From contig NZ_CP060704.1 of the NCBI RefSeq assembly GCF_014353015.1, forward strand, positions 2,629,001-2,693,000: 64,000 bases of DNA, given 5' to 3'. A model generated the notes under the pieces. That model did not search any database, was not told the origin of the DNA, and saw only the letters and a list, made by a program, of their open reading frames with translations. Below, piece by piece: positions 40,668-50,837 of the stretch. This DNA is from Chitinimonas koreensis. GTDB lineage: Bacteria > Pseudomonadota > Gammaproteobacteria > Burkholderiales > Chitinimonadaceae. Position 1 is the first letter of the stretch, and each line of letters starts with the position of its first letter. The translations under genes were made by a program, and so were the position numbers.

Positions 40668-42732
40668 TCAATGGCCTGCAGTCAGTAAATCAATGCCTGC
40701 ATCCATTGTTCCTTTGCAGTCGTTGTGCACCCACAGTCCATGCTTACCAACATAGTAAGTATGGTAATCTGCCACTTCCAAATTATAAACTGCGCACTTG
40801 AAATTATTTCCAGGCTCCCACCAAGCAACGTCTACATTGGGAACTTTAACCCCGCTGCCAAATGTGGCGGCAATGTTTTCACCATTAAAATCAATAGTGC
40901 GCCCTTCATTTGAATCAAAAGCCCCCTGCTCCCAGCCAACATCATTATTGGCTGTTTTCAGGATAATATTGCTATCCAAAACAATTACATTCTGCCCACT
41001 GACGGTTTCAATTTCGTGCCCACCTCTGAGCCAGCCAGCGCTCACCCAACTGGGCTCGTAATCTGATTCATCATCCCGTGATGGATGATGGTCATCCACT
41101 ACAAAAATAGGATGACTCTCAGTCACCACGAGATATGCATATTCATCCGTATTCCAGGTACGCCCTTCCCGCTCAGCCGCATCCATCTCAGTCTTCGGCA
41201 AATAACTCAGAAAATAAACCTCCTGATCTTCCGTCCGCATCGTCCCTACCACCGGCTTATAGGCCTGCTCGCCCTCCCCGAGTCCGGCTTGGACAACACC
41301 ATGTCCCCCACCTTGATCTGCTCGATCGGCACCAGCCCCTTATCGGTATGCACCAAGGTGCCCGCCACGAAGCACATGGGCTGGGCAACCACATTCTTGA
41401 TCTGGAATTCCGGATCGTCACCGCATGACTTCGGTTCAATATCCATTCGGTACAAAGCATCACCTGAGACTTGATCGGTCAACCGGCTTTCCAGCTCGTC
41501 CAGCCCCTGTGCTCGGTACAGACTGGGTACTATGTAACCATTTGCATCATTATCTTGAATTGCGTTTCCAAGTTCCTTCTCGGATAAGAAACGCCTTGTT
41601 CCAGCAGGTAGAACTTTGCCATGGGCAGTGACCAGTAACTCAATGCCAGCACAATGATCATTGTGAACCCACGCCCCGAGCTCGCCTACATAGTAGGTAT
41701 GGAAACTCTCAACCTCAATATTGAAGACAGTCAGCTTAATACGCGCATCCGCCCCTCCATTATTTCCAATTGCGGCCAGTCATAATCTTCGAAATACGGC
41801 ACACCCTCCTGCTCAGGCCATATGGAACTTTGCCAAAAATTGCACTCACTCCTAAAATCAACAACGTGCCCACTTCTTCCACCGCGATACGCTTCCGCAC
41901 TGACCCAACCAAATCCCCTGTTAGGAGTACGATTTACTACCCAATTCACCAATACAACAGCTCTCTGCCCATCTGCCAATTCCATATGCTGTCCAGGCTC
42001 AACAAGACTTGCGGCAGTCCAACCCTCACCTTCAATCCAGATCGGATGATTGTCGGTAGCATATATGTGGTGAACCTCCCGCTGGTTCTCGTAAGTGCAA
42101 TATTTGATGCACCGGATTTCCTTGTCATCGAAGGCGAGGGTTTTCACCACCGTACGATAAGCCTTCTCTCCCTTTGCCTCCGGCTGAGAGAGAACCTTGT
42201 CACCCACCTTGAGCTGTTCGATAGGCACCAAACCCTTATCGGTATGGACGAGCGTGCCCGCGATGAAACACCCCCAAGCCATCTTGGCCCGGTTTTCCTT
42301 GGATTGCGCTGGATTCAGTATCTCCGTGATTTTGGCAACTTGCTGACGGTGCCAAACCGAAGCTTGCGCAATCGTCAACGTTTCCCGCAGCGGAGTTACG
42401 GACTTGATCAAGCCACCGCCATCAAGCTGCGTTTTACCCTGAATTTCGTGAGGGATATCGTCAACCAGTTTGATCCGATTATCGGAACCCAACGACTTGG
42501 CCAACCGATCCTCGATTCCCTCCTCTACCGGCAGCCGCTTCAGCAACTTGTGCTGCACGAAATCCGTCCCGATCATCCGTCCGATCAGCTTGAACACTCC
42601 CGCTAGCGCCACCGGGATCGTCCCGCCGATCGCGCCCGAAGTCAGGATCTGCTCCAGCGAGTAGCCTGAATGTCCGTCGGTCATCTGGCTATCCTTGATC
42701 AGCGCATTCTCCACCGACGTCTCGAACAGCAT
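40668..42732 (-). CDS. Double Hint-domain protein with pretoxin segment (two frame breaks)
   Basis: The start at 42732 (MLFETSVENALIK) has GGAGGAG five bases upstream, with an alternative GTG at 42759 overlapping the stop of the giant gene. An alpha-helical pretoxin segment (residues about 1-140) is followed by Hint 1 (CFIAGTLVHTDKGLVPIEQL, DNHPIWIEGEGW, FHTYYVGELGAWVHND) and Hint 2 (CFVAGTLVHTDKGLVPIEQI, ESHPIFVVDDHH, YHTYYVGKHGLWVHND). Both keep the N-terminal Cys and C-terminal His-Asn needed for autocleavage. After Hint 2 only GIDLLTAGH follows, so no toxin is present. One missing base near 41745-41776 and one near 41277 split the frame; adding two bases gives 688 aa. It closely resembles 50.7-52.4 kb inside the giant gene. 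Confidence 0.7.
41250..41400 (-). repeat. Hint-cassette direct repeat, downstream copy
   Basis: Nearly identical to 51515-51665, covering the start of the Hint domain (LVHTDKGLVPIEQIKVGDMV and the following GEGEQAYKPVV). The pretoxin segments at 42495-42730 and 52110-52345 are also close copies, so a block of about 2 kb was duplicated from the giant gene to its downstream side. Confidence 0.75.
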
Positions 42733-42755
42733 CCACTCCTCCTCGTCCGCCCTGC

Positions 42756-45700
42756 TCACTTCTGCACCTTCACCACCAGCCCTGTCGACGCCGCCAGGCT
42801 CTGCTGCTTCGTCGTCCCCAGCAGCTCCGTCAGCCACGCCTCGTCCCAGCCGCTCAGCTTGCCTAGCGTTTGCCCACCCAGCACCGTCGGCACGTTGCCC
42901 TGCCAGCTCACCGTCGCGCCGGCGCCCGCCGTGCTGGCCGTCATCGCCGCCACCGTGCCCAGGCTGCTTTCGCTGCCGTACACCAGGTAGCCGTACTGGT
43001 CGCTGCTGCCGCTCTTGAGCGACGCCGTCGACTGCACCACCAGGCTTGCCCCGCCGCAGTTGCTGGTGCCGCCCAGCACGCTCAGCGTGATCTTGCCGCT
43101 GGCGCTGGCCTTGCCGTCGCTCACCATGTAGCTGAAACCATCCAGCCCGCTATAGCCCTTGGCCGGGCGATAGGTGTAGCTGCCGTCGGCGTTGCGCGTC
43201 AGCGTGCCGTGCGCCGCTTTGCCCAAGGTCAGCGTCAGCGCATCGCCTTCCAGGTCCGCCACCAGCTTGGCGAAGTCGATCCGCACGCTGCCGTCGCGCT
43301 GAAGCTGGTAGACCGCGTTCAGCGCCACCGGTGCATCGTTCACCGCCGTCACCGTCAGGTTCACCGCATAGGTCGCCGAACTCGCGCTGCCGTCGTTTAC
43401 CGTGTAGGTGAAGCTGTCGCTACCGGCGTAGTTGGCCTTCGGCACATAAGTGAAGGTGCCATCAGCGTTGCGCGTCAGCGTGCCGTTCTTCGGCTGCGCC
43501 ACGATCGATGCCGTCAGCGCGTCGCCATCGGCATCGCTGCCCAGGCTCTTGAGGTCGAGCTTGAGGCTGCCGTCCTCGGCCACGCTGTAGCCGGCGTTCT
43601 TCGCGACCGGCGCGTCGTTCACCGCCAGCACCGTCACCACAATCGTCGCCGAGCTACTCGCCTGCTTGCCGTTGGCTTTCTCGGTCGCCGTCGCGATCAC
43701 GTTCAGGTTGAAGCGACCGTTGAAGTCCTTCGGCGGCGTCAGGCTCAGCTTGGCCAGGTTCCAGCCAGTGACGTCGGCACGCGTGTTGCCGACCGTGGCG
43801 GTGAAGGTCTTGCTGCCGTCGGTCAGCACTGCACCGACCGGCAGCGCATCGATCGTGACCGTCAGCGTTTCCGAACCATCGGTGTCGCGCAGCGCAGCCT
43901 GGATCGCCGAGAGCTGGATCGCGCTGTCTTCGAGGCCGGTGTTGGCCGGCAGGGTCTCGGTCAGCGCAATATCATCGATCATCGCCCCGCGGCCGCTGCT
44001 GTCCGGCTTCGGCGCTTCAGCCACGATACGGATCGCCTGGCTGCCGCCCTTGCCCACGAAGCTGAAGCTGATCGCACGCCAGTCGAGGCCCGAAGCCGGG
44101 CTGGCCGCTTCGTAGCTGCCGATCTTCACCCCGTCGACGTAGATGCCGATCCGGCTGATGTCGGCCGTGTAGCCGACCCGACCGGCGTAGTCGAGGCTCA
44201 GCGTGTAGCTGGCACCGGCCACCGTCTCCACCTTGCGCTCGATGCCCAGCGTCTGATGCTGGCTGGCCGTCGAGTTGTTCAGCTCCAGCCAGTTGGCGCC
44301 GTTGCCCGCGGCAGCCTTCACCCGGTGCATCACCACCTTCGGGTCGGCCATGTCATCGTCGTTGCTCCAGATCTCGAAGCCGTTCTGGCCGCCTTGGGTG
44401 GCGTCCGGCGTGGTGACCAGCGTCCAGCCGTCCAGCGCCGCCTGCTGCACCAAGGTCGAGCTGCGGTCGACGTTGGCCGCGCTTTCCCAGCCGGTGCGGA
44501 ACAGCTCACGGGCCGGCTTGGCCGGATCGGCCAGACTCAGCGACGGCGCATCGGCCACCGCGTCGATGATCAGCCGTACCGTAGCTACGTTGGAGTCGGC
44601 CCGGTCATCGTTGAGCTTGTAGGTGAAGCTGTCGGCACCGCTGTAGTGGGCGTCGGCCAGGTAGCCGACCGTGCCGTCGGCGTTCAGCGTCAGCTTGCCG
44701 TGCTGCGGGCCGTTCACCACCACTAGCTTCAGCGCATCGCCGTCGGCGTCGCGGTCGTTGGCCAGCGGTTTCAGCACGATGCTGTCGTCTTCGGCCAGCG
44801 TGGCCGCGTCGTCGGCCGCGACCGGCACGTCGTTCACGGCCCGCACGGTCACCGCCAGTTGCATCGCGCTGCTGGCCTGCTTGCCGTTGGCCTGCTCGGT
44901 CGCCGTCGCGATCACGTTCAGGTTGAAGCGGCCGTTGAAGTCCTTCGGCGGCGTCAGGCTCAGCTTGGCCAGGTTCCAGCCGGTCACGTCGGCACGTACG
45001 TTGCCAGCCGTGGCGGTGAAGGTCTTGCTGCCGTCGCTCAGCATCGTGCCGACCGGCAGCGCGTCGATCGCCACCGTCAGCACTTCCGAGCCGTCGGTAT
45101 CGCGCAGCGCAGCCTGGATCGCCGAGAGTGCGATCGCGCTGTCTTCGAAGCCCGTATTGGCCGGCAGCGTCTCGGTCAACGCGATGTCGTCGATCATCGC
45201 GCCGCGGCCGCTGCTGTCCGGCTTCGGTGCCTCGGCCACGATGCGGATCACCTGGCTGCCGCCCTTGCCGACGAAGCTGAAGCTGATCGCACGCCAGTCG
45301 AGGCCGCTGGCCGGGCTGGCCGCTTCGTAACTGCCGATCTTCACGCCATCGACGTAGATGCTGATCCGGCTGATGTCGGCCGTGTAGCCGACCCGGCCGG
45401 CGTAGTCGAGGCTCAGCGTGTAGCTGGCACCGGCCACCGTTTCCACCTTGCGCTCGGTGCCCAGCGTCTGATGCTGGCTGGCCGTCGAGTTGTTCAGCTC
45501 GAGCCAGTTCACGCCATTGCCCGTCGCGGCCTTCACCCGATGCATCACCACCTTCGGGTCGGCCATGTCGTCGTCGTTGCTCCAGATCTCGAAGCCGTTC
45601 TGGCCGCCTTGGGTGGCGTCCGGCGTGGTGACCAGCGTCCAGCCGTCCAGCGCCGCCTGCTGCACCAGGGTCGAGCTGCGGTCGACGTTGGCCGCGCTTT

Positions 45701-48700
45701 CCCAGCCGGTGCGGAACAGCTCGCGGCTGGCGTTGGCCGGGTCGACCAGGCCCAGCGACGGCGCGTCGGCTTCGGCCGTCACCGTCAGGCTGATCGTGGC
45801 GGTGGCCGAGTTCAGGCTGCCGTCGCTCACCGTGAAGGTGAAGCTGTCGCTGCCGCTGTAGTCGGCCTTCGGCACGTAGGTGTAGCTGCCGTCGGCGTTG
45901 CGCGTCAGCGTGCCGTTCTTCGGCTGGGCCACGATCGCTGCGGTCAGCGCGCTGCCTTCCACGTCGCTGCCCAGGCTCTTGGGCTCGAGCTTGAGGCTGC
46001 CGTCCTCGGCCAGCGTGTAGCTGGCGTTGCGCGCGGTCGGCGCGTCGTTCACGGCGTTGATGGTCAGGCTGACGGTGGCCACGGCCGAGGTCAGGCCGCC
46101 ATCGTTCACGGTGAAGGTAAAGCTGTCGCTGCCGTTGTAGTCGGCCTTCGGCACGTAGGTGTACGTCCCGTCAGCGTTGCGGGTCAGCGTGCCGTTCTTC
46201 GGCTCGGCCACGATCACCGCGGTCAGCGCGCTGCCTTCCGCGTCGCTGCCCAAGCTGCGCAGGTCGAGCTTCAGGCTGCCGTCCTCGGCCAGCGCGAAGC
46301 TGGCGTTCTTCGCCACCGGCGCGTCGTTCACCGCTGCGATGGCCAGGCTCACCGTGGCGGTGTTCGACACCAGGCTGCCGTCGCTCACCGTGTAGCTGAA
46401 GCTGTCGCTGCCGTTGTAGTCGGCCTTGGGCACATAGGTGTACGTGCCGTCGGCGTTGCGCGTGAGGGTGCCGTTCTTCGGCTGGGCCACGATCGCCGCG
46501 GTCAGCGTGCTGCCTTCCGCGTCGCTGCCCAGGCTGCGCAGGTCGAGCTTGAGGCTGCCGTCTTCCTGCAGCGTGAAGCTGGCGTTCTTCGCCACCGGCG
46601 CATCGTTCACCGCCGCGATGCACAGGCTCACCGTGGCGATATTCGACGTCAGGCTGCCGTCGCTCACCGTGAAGGTGAAGCTGTCGTTGCCGTTGTAGTG
46701 GGCCTTCGGCACGTAGGTGTAGCTGCCGTCGGCGTTGCGCGTCAGCGTGCCGTTCTTCGGATTGGCGACGATGGTCGGCGTCAGCGCGTTGCCGTCTGGA
46801 TCGCTGCCCAAGGTTCGCAGATCGAGCTTCAGGCTGCCGTCTTCCTGCAGCGTATAGCTGGCGTTCTTCGCCACCGGCGCGCGGTTGCCCGCCTCCACCG
46901 TGATCGCCACGCTGGCCAGCACCGAATCGGCCTGGCCGTCGTTCGCCACGTAGCTGAAGCTGTCGGCGCCGTAGAAGCCGGCGTCCGGCGTATAGGTGAG
47001 GCTGCCGTCGGTGTTGGCCGCCAGCTTGCCGTGCAGCGGTTGCACCACGACCCGCGTGGTCAACCCTGCGTTGGCCGGCAAGCCGCCCGCGGCGTTGTCC
47101 ACATCGCGGTCGTTGGCCAGCACGTCGATGCGCACCGGCTGCCCCTGCTGGGTGGTCGCACTGTCGTTCAGCGCCACCGCCGCGTCGTTCACCGCGGTGA
47201 TGGTCAGCCGTACCGTGCCGACGTTCGAGGTGCCGTGGCCGTCGCTCACCGTGTAGCCGAAGTGGTCTTCGCCGTTGAAGTCGGCATCGGGCGTGTAGCG
47301 GTAGCGGCCGTCGGCTTCGCGCACCAGGCGGCCGTGGCCCGGCGCCACCACCAGCTCGACGTGCAAGGCGTCGCCGTCCACGTCCCGGCCCAGACGGGCC
47401 AGGTCGATCGCCAGGCTGCCGTCCTCGGCCAACGTCAGCGTGACGTCGTCGGCCTGCGGCAGGTCGTCCAGCGGGTCGACCGTCAGCTGCACCGTGGCCA
47501 GCCGCGACGCCTCGCGGCCGTCGTTCAGGCGGAAGGTGAAGTGGTCCTCGCCGTTGAAGTCCGCGTCCGGTACGTAGTGGTAGCTGCCGTCGGCGTGGTG
47601 GGTGAGCCGGCCGTGGGCCGGGCCGTCGACGATCTCGATCTGCAGCGCGTCGCCGTCGGCGTCGCGCCCCAGCGCGGCCAGGTCCAGCCGCAATTCGTCG
47701 TCCTCATCGAGCCGGTAGGCGGCGTCGCCCAACTCCGGCGCGTCGTTCACCGGCACCACGGTCAGGTTCACCGTGGCCAGCTCCGACTGCGCCTGGCCGT
47801 CGTCGAGGCGGAAGCTAAAACGGTCGCTGCCGTGGAAGTCGGCATCCGGCACGTAGTGGTAACGGCCGTCGTCGCCCAGCGCGAGCGTGCCGTGGGCCGG
47901 CTGCTCGACGATCAAAGCGCGCAGCGGATCGCCGTCCGGGTCATGGCCGAGCGCGATCAGGTCGATGGTCAGCCGGCCGTCCTCCTCCACCGCAAGCGCC
48001 GCGTCGTGGGCGCGCGGCGGGTCGTTCACCGGCAGCACGCCCAGCGTCACGGTGGCCAGGTTGGCGTACAGCCGGCCGTCGGTCAGCAGGAACTGGAAGC
48101 GGTCCTCGCCGTGGAAGTCCGCCGCCGGCGCGTAGCGGTAGCGGCCATCGTCGAGGCGGACCAGCGTGCCGTGGGTCGGACCATTGGCGATGCTCAACGT
48201 CAGCGCGTCGCCGTCGACATCGGCGCCCAGGCCGAGCAGGTCGAGGTCGATGAAGCCATCCTCGTCCAACGCGTAGCGGGCGTCGCGCGCGGTCGGTGCG
48301 TCGTTCGCGGCGGCGATGTGCAGAGTGAAGGTCACCGCGTCCGATTCCGTCTCGCCGTCGCCGGCCAGGTAGCGGAAGGTGTCGGTGCCGTTGAAGTCGG
48401 CGTCCGGCGTGTAGGCGTAGCGGCCGTCGGCCAAGCGCTCCAAGCGGCCGTGGATCGGACCTTCGACGATGCGGATCGACAGCGCGTCGCCGTCGACGTC
48501 GGTCGCGCCGGCCAGCAGGTCGAGCACGACCACGCCGTCTTCATCAAGACCGGCCTGGCCGCCCTGCACCACCGGCGCGTCGTTCACCGCGGCCAGCGTC
48601 AGCGTCACGGTAGCGACGTTCGAATCGGCGCGGCCGTCGTTCAGGCGGTAGCTGAAACTGTCCGTACCGTTGAAGTCGGCGTTGGGGCGGTAGAGGAAGC

Positions 48701-50837
48701 TGCCGTCGGCATTCAGCACCAGCTCGCCGTGGGCCGGGCCGTCGACCAGCACGGCGGCCGACGTGTCGCCGTCGGCATCGGTGCCGGCCGGCAATTGGCC
48801 GTGCAGCACTTGGTCCTCGGCCGATTCGACCGTGTGGTCGAGGGCGACCGGGGCGTCGTTGACCGGGGTCACGGCGATGCGGACGGTCGAGACGTTGCTG
48901 GCGGTGGCGCCGTCGACCAGGCGGTAGCTGAAGCTGTCCTCGCCGGACCAGTCGGTGGCCGGGACGTAGCGGAAGGTGCCGTCGGCTGCGAGCGTGACGC
49001 TGCCGTGGGCCGGGCCGGTGACCAGCTCGGGGACGAAACCGGCCAACTGGCCCTGGTCGTTGGCGCGGACGTCGATGGCGATGGCCTGGTCTTCGTCGGT
49101 CATGACCGCATCACCGTGCGTCACCGCCGCGCCGAGTAGGCGCACATCGCGGATGGTGGCGTGGCTGCCCAGGCTGGCGGCGTCGCGGCCGAAGCCGATC
49201 AGGTCGAACGACAGGTTCACCGCCGTGCCGGCCGCGATGCCTTGCAGATCAATCAGATAAGTACGGCTGCCGTCGGCGTTGACCGTGACGGTGACGCCCT
49301 GTCCCAGCCGCTGGCGACCGTCGGCCTGGATGTTGAGCAGCGCGTCGCTATGGCTCATTCCCAGACTGCCCGCCAGCGAGGCGCCGGTCGTTGCGTCGAG
49401 CAAGGCTGCTTCGAAGGCGTCGTCCGGGCCGGCCTGATCGTCGAGGGCCAGATTGGCCACGGTGAAGCTCAGGTAGCGGTCTTGCGCGCCGACGATGAAG
49501 GACTGGGTCAGGCGGGTCTGGCTATTGCCCACCTCGACCAAGGTCGCGCTGCGGTGGTCGGCGACGACCTTGCCCTCGGTAGCCCAGGCCAGCAGGTCGT
49601 CGATGAACTGCGGATTGGCGGCAGCGATCGCCGTTGCGGGCACCTGAGAAACCGACGCAGCTGACGGTGCGGCGGTGACGACGATAGCGCCGACCCGGTC
49701 GAAGTACGGGCCATGAGCACGTAGCGCCGCCACGTCGGCCGGATCAGGCAGCCGGCGCAGACCGGGCTCGATGCGCTCGCTCATGCTGGCGTCGTCGCCT
49801 TCGCCGTGTTCCAGGCCGAGGACGTGGCCGAACTCGTGGATCAGCACGCTGAGCAGGTCGAGCTTGCCCTCGGCCGGGCTGCCGGCCTTGGCGCGGAATT
49901 CGGTGGCGTGCTCGGTCGGCTCGAACTCGGACTGGTCATCCGCGCTAGCGTCGACGAACCAGCCCCAGCCGGCGCCGGTGCTGTCGAGCTGGATCAGCTT
50001 GCCCGCGCTGCTGCCGGCCAGGCCGGTGGGTAGGTTGGTGATCTGGATCTGCACCTGGTCCAGCAGGGCTGCCGAGGCGCCAGCGTCGAGCCAGTATTGG
50101 CGGGCTTGCGGGAGTAGCGACTCGACTTGGCCATAGCCGAGTTCGGTGACACCGATGCCGTTACCTTCTTCTTCGACCGTGAGCGGTTTGATGGTGTTTT
50201 CGTAAAGATCGAGGAAGTTAGCTGCATCCAAACTTGGCTGAAGCGCTTCCCTAGCTGAGCGCAGAATACTGGTCTTATTTACCGCTACTTGCTCAGCAGC
50301 CGTGACAACCCCGTTTGCATCCTTGGTTAGATTGAAACCAATCAGCTCATCATTGAGTGAGTTGGCATACTCCTTGGTAACTGGATCTTTCTTACGGTAG
50401 GTGATAAAAATATTGGTATTAAACCAATCCAAATTGGACCGCCCAAGCACTGTGTGATACTCGTCCTTGAGTATAGCCTCCTGTATGAAAGCAGCAACTG
50501 ATTTAGCCGTCCCTTCATTGGGGAACTCCAAAACATGGCTATAGCCAGGATTTTGGCGGAGAGCTTCGCTAACACGAACCAGATACTGAACAAATTCAGT
50601 CGATATTTCCGACCTTTTTCCAATTCGGTATGCTTTATCAAGCCAATATTTCGCATCAATTGTGGTTAAAGAGAATTCACCGCCAGGCATTAGCGCGCGC
50701 GAATCACCCAGGCGAATAAAATTCTCCCCAGGTTTTTTATTTGAAAACGGATTTTCATACAGCAACGTGTGCGCAATATTATCGCCACTTTGCACACTAA
50801 TCCGGGCCCCTCCAGGCCGCGCTGAAACCTCCACCAA
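42756..50837 (-). CDS. Giant exoprotein, C-terminal part: tip domain, metzincin-type protease and about 15 cadherin-like repeats
   Basis: This 2,693-codon open frame is the 3' part of the giant gene. First comes a unique AT-richer segment (about 220 residues). Then a metalloprotease-like domain with VLIHEFGHVLGLEHGEG, a complete HExxHxxGxxH zinc site, and a Met-turn-like ASMSERIEPG. Next are about 15 tandem-95/cadherin-like repeats of roughly 90-100 residues (the 'VNDAPVAxxxxxxxxEDG' type, with 'LNADGSFxYxPxxDFNGxDSFxYxxxDG'), interrupted by two near-identical 315-residue modules beginning ELFRTGWESAANVDRSS. It ends GLVVKVQK at 42756; no RTX or LPXTG signal. Such proteins are usually adhesins or secreted matrix proteins. 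The gene is joined in frame to the upstream part if one missing G near 50833 is restored. Confidence 0.8.
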   Translation of the reverse strand: MVEVSARPGGARISVQSGDNIAHTLLYENPFSNKKPGENFIRLGDSRALMPGGEFSLTTIDAKYWLDKAYRIGKRSEISTEFVQYLVRVSEALRQNPGYSHVLEFPNEGTAKSVAAFIQEAILKDEYHTVLGRSNLDWFNTNIFITYRKKDPVTKEYANSLNDELIGFNLTKDANGVVTAAEQVAVNKTSILRSAREALQPSLDAANFLDLYENTIKPLTVEEEGNGIGVTELGYGQVESLLPQARQYWLDAGASAALLDQVQIQITNLPTGLAGSSAGKLIQLDSTGAGWGWFVDASADDQSEFEPTEHATEFRAKAGSPAEGKLDLLSVLIHEFGHVLGLEHGEGDDASMSERIEPGLRRLPDPADVAALRAHGPYFDRVGAIVVTAAPSAASVSQVPATAIAAANPQFIDDLLAWATEGKVVADHRSATLVEVGNSQTRLTQSFIVGAQDRYLSFTVANLALDDQAGPDDAFEAALLDATTGASLAGSLGMSHSDALLNIQADGRQRLGQGVTVTVNADGSRTYLIDLQGIAAGTAVNLSFDLIGFGRDAASLGSHATIRDVRLLGAAVTHGDAVMTDEDQAIAIDVRANDQGQLAGFVPELVTGPAHGSVTLAADGTFRYVPATDWSGEDSFSYRLVDGATASNVSTVRIAVTPVNDAPVALDHTVESAEDQVLHGQLPAGTDADGDTSAAVLVDGPAHGELVLNADGSFLYRPNADFNGTDSFSYRLNDGRADSNVATVTLTLAAVNDAPVVQGGQAGLDEDGVVVLDLLAGATDVDGDALSIRIVEGPIHGRLERLADGRYAYTPDADFNGTDTFRYLAGDGETESDAVTFTLHIAAANDAPTARDARYALDEDGFIDLDLLGLGADVDGDALTLSIANGPTHGTLVRLDDGRYRYAPAADFHGEDRFQFLLTDGRLYANLATVTLGVLPVNDPPRAHDAALAVEEDGRLTIDLIALGHDPDGDPLRALIVEQPAHGTLALGDDGRYHYVPDADFHGSDRFSFRLDDGQAQSELATVNLTVVPVNDAPELGDAAYRLDEDDELRLDLAALGRDADGDALQIEIVDGPAHGRLTHHADGSYHYVPDADFNGEDHFTFRLNDGREASRLATVQLTVDPLDDLPQADDVTLTLAEDGSLAIDLARLGRDVDGDALHVELVVAPGHGRLVREADGRYRYTPDADFNGEDHFGYTVSDGHGTSNVGTVRLTITAVNDAAVALNDSATTQQGQPVRIDVLANDRDVDNAAGGLPANAGLTTRVVVQPLHGKLAANTDGSLTYTPDAGFYGADSFSYVANDGQADSVLASVAITVEAGNRAPVAKNASYTLQEDGSLKLDLRTLGSDPDGNALTPTIVANPKNGTLTRNADGSYTYVPKAHYNGNDSFTFTVSDGSLTSNIATVSLCIAAVNDAPVAKNASFTLQEDGSLKLDLRSLGSDAEGSTLTAAIVAQPKNGTLTRNADGTYTYVPKADYNGSDSFSYTVSDGSLVSNTATVSLAIAAVNDAPVAKNASFALAEDGSLKLDLRSLGSDAEGSALTAVIVAEPKNGTLTRNADGTYTYVPKADYNGSDSFTFTVNDGGLTSAVATVSLTINAVNDAPTARNASYTLAEDGSLKLEPKSLGSDVEGSALTAAIVAQPKNGTLTRNADGSYTYVPKADYSGSDSFTFTVSDGSLNSATATISLTVTAEADAPSLGLVDPANASRELFRTGWESAANVDRSSTLVQQAALDGWTLVTTPDATQGGQNGFEIWSNDDDMADPKVVMHRVKAATGNGVNWLELNNSTASQHQTLGTERKVETVAGASYTLSLDYAGRVGYTADISRISIYVDGVKIGSYEAASPASGLDWRAISFSFVGKGGSQVIRIVAEAPKPDSSGRGAMIDDIALTETLPANTGFEDSAIALSAIQAALRDTDGSEVLTVAIDALPVGTMLSDGSKTFTATAGNVRADVTGWNLAKLSLTPPKDFNGRFNLNVIATATEQANGKQASSAMQLAVTVRAVNDVPVAADDAATLAEDDSIVLKPLANDRDADGDALKLVVVNGPQHGKLTLNADGTVGYLADAHYSGADSFTYKLNDDRADSNVATVRLIIDAVADAPSLSLADPAKPARELFRTGWESAANVDRSSTLVQQAALDGWTLVTTPDATQGGQNGFEIWSNDDDMADPKVVMHRVKAAAGNGANWLELNNSTASQHQTLGIERKVETVAGASYTLSLDYAGRVGYTADISRIGIYVDGVKIGSYEAASPASGLDWRAISFSFVGKGGSQAIRIVAEAPKPDSSGRGAMIDDIALTETLPANTGLEDSAIQLSAIQAALRDTDGSETLTVTIDALPVGAVLTDGSKTFTATVGNTRADVTGWNLAKLSLTPPKDFNGRFNLNVIATATEKANGKQASSSATIVVTVLAVNDAPVAKNAGYSVAEDGSLKLDLKSLGSDADGDALTASIVAQPKNGTLTRNADGTFTYVPKANYAGSDSFTYTVNDGSASSATYAVNLTVTAVNDAPVALNAVYQLQRDGSVRIDFAKLVADLEGDALTLTLGKAAHGTLTRNADGSYTYRPAKGYSGLDGFSYMVSDGKASASGKITLSVLGGTSNCGGASLVVQSTASLKSGSSDQYGYLVYGSESSLGTVAAMTASTAGAGATVSWQGNVPTVLGGQTLGKLSGWDEAWLTELLGTTKQQSLAASTGLVVKVQK
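43611..45771 (-). repeat. In-frame tandem duplication with 1,215-bp period
   Basis: 44826-45771 and 43611-44556 are near-identical at DNA and protein level, offset by exactly 1,215 bases (405 codons). Each encodes a GWESAANVDRSSTLVQQAAL module followed by ALRDTDGSEVLTVAIDALPV-type sequence; one cadherin-like repeat separates them. The length keeps the reading frame. Confidence 0.85.
45778..46896 (-). repeat. Four tandem 279-bp coding repeats
   Basis: Four consecutive 93-residue cadherin-like repeats (EDGSLKLDL...PKNGTLTRNADG...YVPKADYNGSDSF) are almost identical in DNA and offset by 279 bases. The upstream repeats to 49.1 kb are far more diverged, so this block expanded recently. Confidence 0.8.

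Noticed and set aside
40668..42732. Hint modules as true protein-splicing inteins
   Set aside because: The sequence around them is the pretoxin type and the C-terminal tails are short or unrelated; no split essential host protein surrounds them.
45778..46896. Regular 279-bp repeats as a possible CRISPR or non-coding array
   Set aside because: The units are far too long, have no spacers and are coding repeats of a known domain type.
44859..49139. A 1,426-codon plus-strand frame opposite the cadherin-like repeats
   Set aside because: It is repetitive only because the sense repeats are; the sense frame has clear domains and this one has none.
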